This document shows positions 47,258 through 56,773 of a stretch of DNA of 64,000 nt, piece by piece (the stretch's first letter is position 1; each line of letters starts with the position of its first letter). The position numbers and the translations under genes were made by a program. The stretch covers positions 1-64,000 of the forward strand of contig NZ_FPAZ01000015.1 of the NCBI RefSeq assembly GCF_900116435.1, written 5' to 3'. Below the pieces are notes generated by a model, which searched no databases, was not told where the DNA came from, and saw only the letters and a list, made by a program, of their open reading frames with translations. This stretch comes from Pseudoalteromonas lipolytica. Lineage in GTDB: Bacteria > Pseudomonadota > Gammaproteobacteria > Enterobacterales > Alteromonadaceae.

Positions 47258-49474
47258 TTGTTTAAAGTAGTTGTGAGTTTTTTGCTTTTATTTGTTTGTC
47301 TTGGTTTAGCGGCATGCAAAGTAAAAGATCCAAATGAAGATAAACCTCAACAACAAAAGCAAGATGTGATCGACGCACATGAATCACTTTTAACAGGCCA
47401 TGCTAGTGTCTCGCTGACTATAGTTAATGACGACTTAACTCCCTTAAGTAACATTCCTCTGACTATTGCAGAGCAACAATATACGACTGACAATGATGGT
47501 CAGGTATTCATTGATAAGCTGGGTTACGGTAATCATGCCATTACAATTCAACAGAATGGTTACTTTACCAAAGTAGGTATTCTTGTAAATCACCCAAACT
47601 CGACAACCACACAAATCAAACTCCATGCCAAACCTGCAACGAGTAAAAGCCTGGTATTTGGGGGTGATTCAATGTTTGGACGTCGTTACTTAGACCCGAG
47701 TCTCGCAACAATGGGCACCACAATCCCCAATGTGAGTGACGCACTCATTCGTCCAGCGACAGCCGCAGCTGATAGCATCGCAATTACTAAAGATATTGCT
47801 TCCCTGTTTAAATACGCAGATTTTGCTTCAGTCAATTTAGAGTCACCGATTACCAGTAACCCTGCTGTCGTTCATCCGACCAAAGAATTTAGCTTTTTTT
47901 CGTTACCTGATTCGTTACAAGGCTTAACAGAAATTGGGATTGATTACGTGGGCCTTGGTAATAATCATATCTACGATTATTTACAAACAGGTTTAGAAGA
48001 CACACTACTTGAAATATCAAACACAGGGCTGCTGTATAGTGGTGCAGGTCTTGATGAATTTGCTGCATTCAGCCCTATTACAGCTCAGCTCGACACATTC
48101 AACTTAGTACTCTTTGCCGCTACAACAGTTACCGGAAAAGAACACGAACTTACTTACGTCACCGATGCAATGAAAGGCGGTGCCGCAGATTTAACAAATG
48201 CAGAGTACGTGCAAGAAACGCTTGAAAAAATACACCCAAGTAATTTTGTTATTGCGCAAATACATGGTGGTGAGGAATACACCTATTCTCCTTCGCGTTT
48301 TATTGCAAGTCACTTAATTGATTTATCAACGCAAAATACCGACTTACTCATTGCTCACCACCCTCATGTAGCACAAGGCTTTGCAGTATATAATAATGTG
48401 CCTGCCATTTTAGGGTTAGGTAACCTCGTGTTTGATCAAGCTCGCCTCGATACATTATTAGGGGTAACGGTGATGGTCGAACTAGACTCACAAACTCAAA
48501 CCGTTCAGCGTGCATTTGCTTACCCTATTTTTATTGAAGATTACAAACCACGTTTTACAACGGGCTTTTTAAGTCACTATTTATTAAGGCGCCTAGCCGA
48601 ATTTTCAGACGATAATATTACGCTTATCCCCCGCGATAATTATGCTGAGGTGTACTTTAAAAAAGCACACGCAACCAAACGTAATCACAAAGTCAGCGTT
48701 GAAGTAAATTCACAGACTCCTATCCTTGATTTACGTGAGTATGCTCCCTCTCATGCCGCCTATCTATCGGCAATAGAAGTCACCAATGGCACTTTAAATG
48801 AGCTTACTTTTGGGCGAGATTTAATGATTTTTGGGGACTTTGAAGATTGGGATAACGACAGCGATGCATTTGAAATTAGCCGCTGGGATCATAGCAGTAA
48901 TAGCGTTTTACCGTGCACTGAAAACCCGCACAATGGCATTCAAGCTTTATGCTCAACACGCGATGAGTTTGATAATACCCCCTCAATCATTCCCTTCAGA
49001 CACACAATGAGTGTGATGAAACTAACTGATGAAAATTTTCAACCAATGCTTAGCAAGCAGTTTTCTTTATTTGGCTACATTCAATCTGAAAACGGCGGCA
49101 AGCAAGAAAGCTTACTCACCTATACCACAGAGGTAGATGATCTGGCTTTTTCACAACATCAGGTCTTAATTAGTGAAGGTGGTGACAGAGCATGGCAATC
49201 CTTTAGTCACGATTTCACATTACCATCTGATGAATTTACATTAGATCAAAAAAAACAACCACCTCGGGGTGTAAAACTACAATTTAGGCACTATGCTCCT
49301 AATAAGGGAGAGGCCATGACTCGCTTTGATGATATTGCGATGATTTCATGGCAAAAAAGTGTTGCACTGCAAAACAGTCAGTGGAACACAGATAAAATGC
49401 ACGGATATGACTTTTTAAAAGTCTCTGTAAATGATACAGCAAGCTTAACACTCACTTTTACTTCACTTGATTAA
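47258..49474 (+). CDS. CapA/PgsA-like metallophosphoesterase-fold lipoprotein
   Basis: 738 residues. The signal peptide ends GLAAC with Cys20 as lipid anchor. An Ig-like or PEGA-like domain (about 50-125) precedes the CapA domain (about 132-430): GGDSMFGRR (135-143), NLESP (193-197), GLGNNHIYD (232-240), HGGEE (336-340) and HHPH (367-370) are the expected CapA metal-site motifs. The rest (about 500-738) is beta-rich and may bind carbohydrate or polymer. CapA/PgsA is the surface part of PGA synthetase and is needed for export or anchoring. Start TTG at 47258 with GAGGA just upstream; 9 bp before the next gene. Confidence 0.85.
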   Translation: MFKVVVSFLLLFVCLGLAACKVKDPNEDKPQQQKQDVIDAHESLLTGHASVSLTIVNDDLTPLSNIPLTIAEQQYTTDNDGQVFIDKLGYGNHAITIQQNGYFTKVGILVNHPNSTTTQIKLHAKPATSKSLVFGGDSMFGRRYLDPSLATMGTTIPNVSDALIRPATAAADSIAITKDIASLFKYADFASVNLESPITSNPAVVHPTKEFSFFSLPDSLQGLTEIGIDYVGLGNNHIYDYLQTGLEDTLLEISNTGLLYSGAGLDEFAAFSPITAQLDTFNLVLFAATTVTGKEHELTYVTDAMKGGAADLTNAEYVQETLEKIHPSNFVIAQIHGGEEYTYSPSRFIASHLIDLSTQNTDLLIAHHPHVAQGFAVYNNVPAILGLGNLVFDQARLDTLLGVTVMVELDSQTQTVQRAFAYPIFIEDYKPRFTTGFLSHYLLRRLAEFSDDNITLIPRDNYAEVYFKKAHATKRNHKVSVEVNSQTPILDLREYAPSHAAYLSAIEVTNGTLNELTFGRDLMIFGDFEDWDNDSDAFEISRWDHSSNSVLPCTENPHNGIQALCSTRDEFDNTPSIIPFRHTMSVMKLTDENFQPMLSKQFSLFGYIQSENGGKQESLLTYTTEVDDLAFSQHQVLISEGGDRAWQSFSHDFTLPSDEFTLDQKKQPPRGVKLQFRHYAPNKGEAMTRFDDIAMISWQKSVALQNSQWNTDKMHGYDFLKVSVNDTASLTLTFTSLD

Positions 49475-49483
49475 GGAAGAAGC

Positions 49484-51406
49484 GTGGCTGTCGCTCAACG
49501 ATTATTGTTATTAAAGAATCACCATATTTTTTGGCTTACGCTTGGCTTGTTTGCTTTAGTGGTGATAAATAATGTTTTGAATCTTTTTCAAGCTAGCAAT
49601 GCTTATTTCTATCAAAAGTTAGCATCGTTTGGTGAAACACAGCACACCAATATCGTACTTATAACAAGTAAGAACTTGGCTAAAAACCATTCAGAACTTA
49701 TTGAAAAAATAACTGAATATAACCCCAAGGCCGTTATCGTTTTATCAAACCAAAATATAACACCTTCAATTACCAACCGTGTTTATTATCCTATAACGCA
49801 AAGCGAATACTGTGTACCACGTGTTGAAATGTGGTCAAGTTACCACATGCGAATCCCAGCCAATGATAAAGAGTCTCTGTGTAATAGCATCTGGCAAACT
49901 GTTTTTGGCTATGAAGGTCAGCAACCTCGGCTAATTGATTTTAAATTAGCGGTCAGTGCTCTCCCTAAATTCAGTGCTGAGCGGGTTCTAAGCTCTGATG
50001 TTATGAGTGAACAATTAAAGAATAAAGTCATTATTGTTGGCCAAACAAGTTCTGCGTTTAATGTAAATATTCATGCTCCTAAGTTAACGGGATTGAACGA
50101 TCCTCTCCTGCTTATGGCCTATGCCGCAGACAGTATCGAAAAAACAACCTCGGTGATAGAGCTTAGACCTAGTTATAGCGCCCTCATTGAACTTGCTCTG
50201 GTAATTAGCCTGCTGTTTAGCTTTCAAAAACTGGCTGTTATTTACTCATTTGTCATTGCCTTGGCAAGTTGCCTTTTCTGGGTCGTGGTCAGTTACCTTG
50301 GTATCGTGTTTGCTGCTGTTTATATCCCTGTTGGCCAATACATTATTGTTATCTTTTCGACCCTTTTTTCGGCTTTGATTGTACGAAAACTATCTGAAGA
50401 TAAAGCGCTAACGGGGGTTGTAAATAATATCCAACAGAAAATGATGGGCCGTTTTTTTCCGCAAACCTTTATTGAGCAAGCCTCTCCATGGGATCCAATA
50501 ATTCAACTAATAAGCCAGCAATTAGATCTCGAAAAATCAATTTTTTTGGCGAGAAAAGAAGATGATCATCGCATTGTTGAAATAAGAGCGATCAATTGCG
50601 AACTCGACAATATCCAAGAAATGCGCCGTGACTACAAACGTTCCCCGTACAGTGACGCATTAAAAGCACTGGGTATTGTAAAGATTAGCCGACCTTTTTT
50701 TAAAAATGTGCTCAACACTGAAATAGAGTTTATGGTCCCCCTCGTATACGCGGGTGATGTTCGGGGTTTTTGGGCTTTATCGGTTATTCCAAATGAGACT
50801 TTTGATCGACACGCCTTTGAGAAAAATGTGAACAAATTTGCAGCACAAGTCGCTGAACTGCTCTTTCATTATCATATCTATAAAACAACTCAGGCGAAGA
50901 ATCAGAACTTACTCAATAGACTTGTCTCGTTCAGACTGCATGAACCAATCGATCAGCAAGTTAAACGTTCGCTCAATGACATGGAGCAAAAGTTAACAAC
51001 CTTAGAGTTGGTGTTTAATCATACACGCTGCGCAACAGTTCTCTTTAACCTGTTCGGTCAAGTCGTACAAACAAATGCAGCGTTAGAACACTTTGCTAAA
51101 CAACATCAGCTTACCATTTTTGAAATGACAGCCTTAGATTTGTTATGTCATAGCTGCGCCCTTGATAGCGAAGTAGCCAAAGGTAAATTGCGCTATGTCA
51201 CATTAAATAAGGCGGATATTCATTTACCGGCAGTCCTTAATAATCAACATTATGTTTTAAATATAAAAGCGATTCATACCGATGGATCGCAAACCGCTTC
51301 GGGTGAACCATTTCAAGTATCGGGTATTTTATTTGAATTTCTCGATACCTTTGAGAATGAGCCACAACTCGACGACGGTTTTGATGAAACCCTGAGTGAG
51401 CAATAA
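49484..51406 (+). CDS. CHASE2-type membrane sensor protein without catalytic output
   Basis: 640 residues. A first membrane helix (about 14-36) is followed by a periplasmic CHASE2-like domain (about 37-230) whose end shows the family pattern LKNKVIIVGQTSSAF, then three closely spaced helices (about 240-312). The cytoplasmic part has a GAF-like domain (about 340-465), a short coiled stretch, and a PAS-like domain (about 500-610, CATVLFNLFGQVVQTNAALEH). No kinase, cyclase, GGDEF or phosphatase domain is visible. Its stop overlaps the next start (TAATG). It may sense envelope state and pass a signal by direct contact with the synthase; that is inference. Confidence 0.75.
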   Translation: MAVAQRLLLLKNHHIFWLTLGLFALVVINNVLNLFQASNAYFYQKLASFGETQHTNIVLITSKNLAKNHSELIEKITEYNPKAVIVLSNQNITPSITNRVYYPITQSEYCVPRVEMWSSYHMRIPANDKESLCNSIWQTVFGYEGQQPRLIDFKLAVSALPKFSAERVLSSDVMSEQLKNKVIIVGQTSSAFNVNIHAPKLTGLNDPLLLMAYAADSIEKTTSVIELRPSYSALIELALVISLLFSFQKLAVIYSFVIALASCLFWVVVSYLGIVFAAVYIPVGQYIIVIFSTLFSALIVRKLSEDKALTGVVNNIQQKMMGRFFPQTFIEQASPWDPIIQLISQQLDLEKSIFLARKEDDHRIVEIRAINCELDNIQEMRRDYKRSPYSDALKALGIVKISRPFFKNVLNTEIEFMVPLVYAGDVRGFWALSVIPNETFDRHAFEKNVNKFAAQVAELLFHYHIYKTTQAKNQNLLNRLVSFRLHEPIDQQVKRSLNDMEQKLTTLELVFNHTRCATVLFNLFGQVVQTNAALEHFAKQHQLTIFEMTALDLLCHSCALDSEVAKGKLRYVTLNKADIHLPAVLNNQHYVLNIKAIHTDGSQTASGEPFQVSGILFEFLDTFENEPQLDDGFDETLSEQ

Positions 51407-54400
51407 TGGACTTTGTCTTAGCTCTCTTTCCTGCAGGCAGTGGCCTTGGACAGTCAGTTATTACCACCGTGTGGGTGGGTACGGCCGTTGTTTGTCTATT
51501 GAACTTACGTTTTGGTTTCCCATTAACGGGGCTTGTGGTGCCAGGTTATATCGTGCCTTTGCTCATCATCAGTCCCACATCTGCCGTCGTTATCATTATT
51601 GAAGCAATCGTTGTTTATGGCTTAATGCGATTTAGCGCCCATTACATAATGGAAAAATGTGGTTATGGCGAGATGTTTGGTCGTGACCGGTTTTTTGCCA
51701 TTATATTGCTGAGTATTTTAGTACGTGTTTGTATGGACACGTTAGTGTGGCCTCCCGTTGCCAATCAATTAAGTCAGTGGGATATTACCCTAGACTACGC
51801 GTCACAACTGTACTCTTTGGGTCTTGTGATTATTGCTTTAACAGCAAATGTAATGTGGAATGGCGGCTTCAAATACGGTCTAAAAGTCACCTTTATTCAA
51901 CTTGTGATCACCTTTGTGCTCGTTCGCTTCGTACTGATGCCGTTTACTAATTTCAGTATTGCTAATTTAGGTATTATGTACGAAGCCGTTGCGGCATCCA
52001 TTATTGCCGCTCCCAAGGCCTATATTATTTTAGTGATCACGGCCTTTATTGCCTCAAGAGCAAACATAAAATACGGCTGGGAATTTAACGGAATAATGCT
52101 ACCCGCCTTATTAGCACTTCAGTTAACTCAACCCAGTAAACTGTTGACCTCTTTCGCTGAAACAGCGGTCATTTTAGTGTTAGGCGGCTCGTTAATTCAC
52201 TTTACTCGCCTTAAGCACGCCAATATTGAAGGCGCTCGATTACTGCTATTCTTCTTCACTATTGGCTTCGTGTATAAACTTATTCTCAACTACATTGTGG
52301 TGTGGTATTTCCCCGCTATAAAGGTCACCGATACGTTTGCATTTGGTTATATGCTTGCCACCTTACTTGCACTCAAAATTTACCAAAAAAACGCATTAGG
52401 GCTGGTGATCAGGGCAACGTTTCAAACTTCAGTCGTTGGGGGGGCATTTGCCATTTTGGTTGGTTTTATTGTGATGCTTGTTCCGTCAATGCTGTCAAAA
52501 CACATTGAGACTTCAGACATTCAGAGTCACCACGTATTCACCCTTGACCAGCAAATCAGCCGTTACAAAAGTTATTTATATACCGCACAGTCAAGCAAAG
52601 TCACCGTGAGTAGCTATAAAGCAAATCAAGCTGTCACTGATTTTAAATATGGGGTTTACCAAGTTAATCAGGCGATTAAAAATAATCAATCGATAGCCAG
52701 TCTTAACGCGCTGCTTAACCCGATAGGATTCAGACTTGAAAGTGATGAAGACTATATTTATATAATAGACACGTTTGAAGATCAGCAGCGCGGCCTTTTC
52801 GTATTAAATAAAAATCCGCAATCAACGCCTTTATTGATCACCGTACCATTTCCTATCACCGAAAGTTTAGCAAGTGATTCAGCAGGGCTTATATTTCAGC
52901 ACCTCAATAGCAAAGCGCTGGTTTATGGTACCGCAAAGACACCACAACAAACGTTAGCACAAGAGAATCAACAAAGTCCTTTCTATCAAGCATTTATTAC
53001 AGCACTTAACGCTGATGAAGTATTGCAGGTACGTGAGTCTAACCACTTTACTAAAGTCTCTTTAACTGATTCTCCAGCAAAATCACAGAGCCAATATTGG
53101 ATTTATAATCAACTTCCTGCATCAATAAGCCAACGAGAAATTCACCAATTTATGGGGTCTGAAGAAACGTTCTTTGGTAGCGCAACAGTAAATAGTCTAC
53201 CCACCTCACAATTTTCGGGCTCCTTGCTTGAGGTGTTTTTAGATAGCGACAACTACGCGAGTATATTAGCCAATGCTTATCGCGATAATAAACGCTACAG
53301 CACACTTCAGTTTAATAAATTAGAACGAGACATTAACCAAATCATTGATGATTTTTCTGTGCATATCAGTGAAAAAGGCAGTTTTAAATATCAACCGCTG
53401 TCTAAAAACCAGGTGGCCCTTTGGGAGTTCGAAATACTCAAACCACTGTATAAATTAATTGCACAGATAGGAAATGATCCTCTCAATGAGAATAACCTAA
53501 ATCAGTTAAAACAAATTAATGGCACTGCTGAGTTACTTAACTACCAATTACAACAGGTCCAGACAATGAACGGCCGCTATTTACTATTGAGCCCTCAGGA
53601 CAAAAACCAAGCGTATCAGCAAGGTCAGGGCTTATATATCTTTAAGTTAAGTGAACATGAGTCTATCACTCTTAGTGTTCCCCGCCCTTTATTTGAAAGT
53701 AATACATTGGCTGTTGCCAGCGAGTTGTTCAGCCGCACCAATGCAGCTTACTTAGCAATTGCGGGTGCTCATCCGTATGCACATCCAAAAGCGAATGTAT
53801 TAGCCGTCGATAATGTAGAGTCGTTATTTAATATCGTTCATCAAAGCTACTTACGCTTTAATGAAATGACACCCAGTTTAAACATTCAGATAAGAAGCCA
53901 CAGCGCGCCTTCTTGGGTGCGCCCGAATGCTATCGCGTTCTCGACGACACAGATTAATGAGCTTGCCACACCACTGATGAATCAACTGAGTAATCAGTTA
54001 ACAGCTTTGGGAATTAAGTATCAAGTTGTTGAAGGACAAGCAGCAACCAGAGGGCTTGAAATTGGTAACTCTCCTCAAGCGGGCTATCAACAATTTAATG
54101 CGAATAGCGAGCTGACAACCTTGTGGTTAGCGTCTGATTTCAAAACACAATTTTCAGTAAGCCAAACCAGTTTGTTACAGCGTTTACTGGCTATTTCGAA
54201 CACCCCAACACTGACAGTGATCAATCTCGCTACTTTGTCGCCGTCGAACTGGCAAGCGTTAAGCGACCTTGATAAGCAAAATATGAAGAGCATTATTGAT
54301 AGCTACGCCGCGAACCAACGTCTCACGTCTTTAGCACGATTATGCAACGAAATGAATAAGTGTTCACTGCACACAATTGAGTTAGAGCATGTCAATAAAT

Positions 54401-54522
54401 ATGCTTTGATGTTCAAACACAACAGCAAAATCACAGCCATATATTACCCCACTAAAAATCAGCTATTTGACCTAGATGGGTTTAATCTTATGATGAGCGG
54501 AGGCGACAGTGTATTTAATTAA
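51406..54522 (+). CDS. Tandem PgsC/CapC-domain membrane protein with large periplasmic tail
   Basis: 1038 residues against about 150 in Bacillus PgsC. The membrane part holds two PgsC-like copies: copy 1 (about 36-180) with FPLTGLVVPGYIVPLLI, FGRDRFFAIILLSILVRV and LGLVIIALTANVMWNGG; copy 2 (about 212-350) with FNGIMLPALLALQL, GARLLLFFFTIGFVYKLIL and FAFGYMLATLLALKIYQ. The tail (about 365-1038) contains two regions (about 455-545 and 740-905) that resemble the 247-residue lipoprotein encoded two genes downstream but lack its full set of candidate metal ligands. PgsC is the membrane partner of PgsB in PGA synthesis. It overlaps the next gene by 14 bp. Confidence 0.85.
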   Translation: MDFVLALFPAGSGLGQSVITTVWVGTAVVCLLNLRFGFPLTGLVVPGYIVPLLIISPTSAVVIIIEAIVVYGLMRFSAHYIMEKCGYGEMFGRDRFFAIILLSILVRVCMDTLVWPPVANQLSQWDITLDYASQLYSLGLVIIALTANVMWNGGFKYGLKVTFIQLVITFVLVRFVLMPFTNFSIANLGIMYEAVAASIIAAPKAYIILVITAFIASRANIKYGWEFNGIMLPALLALQLTQPSKLLTSFAETAVILVLGGSLIHFTRLKHANIEGARLLLFFFTIGFVYKLILNYIVVWYFPAIKVTDTFAFGYMLATLLALKIYQKNALGLVIRATFQTSVVGGAFAILVGFIVMLVPSMLSKHIETSDIQSHHVFTLDQQISRYKSYLYTAQSSKVTVSSYKANQAVTDFKYGVYQVNQAIKNNQSIASLNALLNPIGFRLESDEDYIYIIDTFEDQQRGLFVLNKNPQSTPLLITVPFPITESLASDSAGLIFQHLNSKALVYGTAKTPQQTLAQENQQSPFYQAFITALNADEVLQVRESNHFTKVSLTDSPAKSQSQYWIYNQLPASISQREIHQFMGSEETFFGSATVNSLPTSQFSGSLLEVFLDSDNYASILANAYRDNKRYSTLQFNKLERDINQIIDDFSVHISEKGSFKYQPLSKNQVALWEFEILKPLYKLIAQIGNDPLNENNLNQLKQINGTAELLNYQLQQVQTMNGRYLLLSPQDKNQAYQQGQGLYIFKLSEHESITLSVPRPLFESNTLAVASELFSRTNAAYLAIAGAHPYAHPKANVLAVDNVESLFNIVHQSYLRFNEMTPSLNIQIRSHSAPSWVRPNAIAFSTTQINELATPLMNQLSNQLTALGIKYQVVEGQAATRGLEIGNSPQAGYQQFNANSELTTLWLASDFKTQFSVSQTSLLQRLLAISNTPTLTVINLATLSPSNWQALSDLDKQNMKSIIDSYAANQRLTSLARLCNEMNKCSLHTIELEHVNKYALMFKHNSKITAIYYPTKNQLFDLDGFNLMMSGGDSVFN

Positions 54523-56773
54523 ACGCTTGCTTGCGCTACTTGTTATTGTCAGTGTGGTATTCACCCTACTGTTCTTTGGTCGACACTTTTTTGTTTGGCT
54601 CGATTCAGCTGAGCCTATTGGTGCCAGCACAGGCGAAGAAACACGCTCTAATGTGCAATGGTTGAGTAGCGATAAGCCGCTGCGATTCAATTTTTCGAAT
54701 CAGCGGACCCACTCGTTGCGCATTCTTTCTAATGCCGTATTTGATAACTCGATTTCTTTTGATCAACCGGTTAACTACGCTATTAAGTATGTTCTGTATG
54801 ACCAACAAGAGCGTGTGATTTTAGACGATGTTTATCATCATGCTTCTAAGCTGTACACCGACTTAGACGGCCAAAAAATTAAGCAAATTATTGAAAACAA
54901 ACAATCCTTGAGTGTTGCCTCGGGACAATCTTTTTACTTACCCATAGCTCATTACCCACATGCAACCAGCTTAGAGCTGACTATGATCCCCGAACAGGCT
55001 AATCTTCAAGGAGTGGTCGTTCGTGTGCATGCTAAAACCCCTGAACAAGGTATTGATCCTCTTAACACATGGCTTAAAAGACCATTAGATCGCCGTCAAC
55101 GGGCAACAAACTATTTAACATTAGGTGAAAATGCCTTAACCAGTAACGAAATCAGTAATGCGATGGCTTACTGGTGGCAGAAAATCGCCCCACAGGGTAT
55201 TCCAGATATCGACTTTAAATCTGATATTCTCTACGAAAGCCTCCCCTATAACGTGTTGACCTATGACTTTAGTGCTGAGCAGCACGATTTAGGTGCTTAC
55301 TTTACCGAAGAGGGTTTATGCGCCAGCGTTCGCTTAGATGAACCCGACAGCCTTATTTTCACCGTCAAAGAAGGCGCAAAACTGCCACATTTAATGTGGT
55401 ATGACAAACTGCAACTCTCGGCGCCGACGCCTGTCAGCTTTGCTCCTACCGATATTGAAAACCGCTATCAAACACAGCTCATTGCAGCTGGATTAGTGAG
55501 TATTTGTAGTGATGAAGCGATACTTACTCAATGGCAAACTCTCTCAGACACCCCAATTTTAACAAGTTATGCTGGCAGTTATTTAATAAATGAGCAAGGC
55601 AATGTCGAGTTTGATATTGACCCCAAAAGTGACTTAAAGCTAGACGTACGCGCTTTAGAAACAAGTCAGTTAGAAGTCGTATTATTTGATCAAACACACA
55701 CAGAAATCGAACGCTACTCTTTAGCGCATAAAGGCGACGTCTCACACGACGATCGCCTTATCGACGATACAACGCAAAGGCAGCGTGTTGGTTTACTCAC
55801 CTCGTATTATTTGCGCACGCCAGCTAATGCGTATCGAGTACAAATAAACGCGAATAAAGACGCTTATGTCCTGTTGCGCGCTCGTTACGCACAATTTCAT
55901 TATCAGCGTGTAGTTGCTCATCAAAATATCACAACGCCGATTGATCAATTTTATGATATTGCAGCGTGGTACGAACTACGCGCGAATAATCACTTTGAAT
56001 TAACGCAGCAGGCACGTTTTGCCAATATTCGAACCTTTACGCCCCCTGCTGAAGTTGAGCCAATGACGACCTTTTATCAGCCAAGAGAGCTTTACACTCT
56101 ACTGCCTATTTCAAATGTGGCCCTCGCACTTAGCCCTGACCGTTACTTTATACCTAAACAACCGGCACAAATTTTTAACTTTGGACTTTACACACCTAAG
56201 ACCCCAGCCAGTTATTCTGATACGGGTGATAACAAACTGATTTTTAGGTTGTCTAATACCCGTGCTCAAGAACGTAATGCATCAGATGTGTCAGCGACTG
56301 AGTTAAAACAATTACAAAATAAAGCAACGGCAACCTATCAAAACTGGCATGGTGAGAGACCGTGGATTAAACAACGCCTCTATCAACTCAATAAAAATAC
56401 GCCTTTAACACTCAACTTTGATGCGCAAGAACAACCAATGAGTGTGGTCTTTAAGCTGTTTCGTTCGCGCAGTGCACAGCCTATTGAGTTTAACATTCTT
56501 GAAAAAGCTAATTACAAATCAGGATTAACCAGCGAGTACAGTATCGCTAAACAGCGTGTTCAATTGCATAGCTCAGAATTACTTAACGCGTTTCTAATTC
56601 ATCCAAAAAATAGCCAATTAAATAGCTACCCTAGCGTCACGCATACGGTATCAAGTGACATAAATAAACTGCACTCACTGACAATTAGCGCATCTGAGAC
56701 AGTCTGGTTATCGATACTTCAGGAGTACCCGCTGGGGGAGCAAAAAGTAAGGTGGTGGAACAATGAATATTAA
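54509..56773 (+). CDS. Unrecognised periplasmic protein with N-terminal membrane anchor
   Basis: 754 residues, start GTG at 54509 with GGAGG 5 nt upstream. One membrane helix (about 7-31, LLALLVIVSVVFTLLFFGRHFFVWL), then a long periplasmic region rich in predicted beta structure and aromatic residues; no known domain recognised. A segment near the C-terminus (about 622-740, starting RLYQLNKNTPLTLNFDA) resembles two segments of the 1424-residue protein encoded downstream. It may be a periplasmic connector between the inner-membrane synthase and the outer-membrane protein. Overlaps both neighbours (14 and 11 bp). Confidence 0.8.
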   Translation: MYLIKRLLALLVIVSVVFTLLFFGRHFFVWLDSAEPIGASTGEETRSNVQWLSSDKPLRFNFSNQRTHSLRILSNAVFDNSISFDQPVNYAIKYVLYDQQERVILDDVYHHASKLYTDLDGQKIKQIIENKQSLSVASGQSFYLPIAHYPHATSLELTMIPEQANLQGVVVRVHAKTPEQGIDPLNTWLKRPLDRRQRATNYLTLGENALTSNEISNAMAYWWQKIAPQGIPDIDFKSDILYESLPYNVLTYDFSAEQHDLGAYFTEEGLCASVRLDEPDSLIFTVKEGAKLPHLMWYDKLQLSAPTPVSFAPTDIENRYQTQLIAAGLVSICSDEAILTQWQTLSDTPILTSYAGSYLINEQGNVEFDIDPKSDLKLDVRALETSQLEVVLFDQTHTEIERYSLAHKGDVSHDDRLIDDTTQRQRVGLLTSYYLRTPANAYRVQINANKDAYVLLRARYAQFHYQRVVAHQNITTPIDQFYDIAAWYELRANNHFELTQQARFANIRTFTPPAEVEPMTTFYQPRELYTLLPISNVALALSPDRYFIPKQPAQIFNFGLYTPKTPASYSDTGDNKLIFRLSNTRAQERNASDVSATELKQLQNKATATYQNWHGERPWIKQRLYQLNKNTPLTLNFDAQEQPMSVVFKLFRSRSAQPIEFNILEKANYKSGLTSEYSIAKQRVQLHSSELLNAFLIHPKNSQLNSYPSVTHTVSSDINKLHSLTISASETVWLSILQEYPLGEQKVRWWNNEY

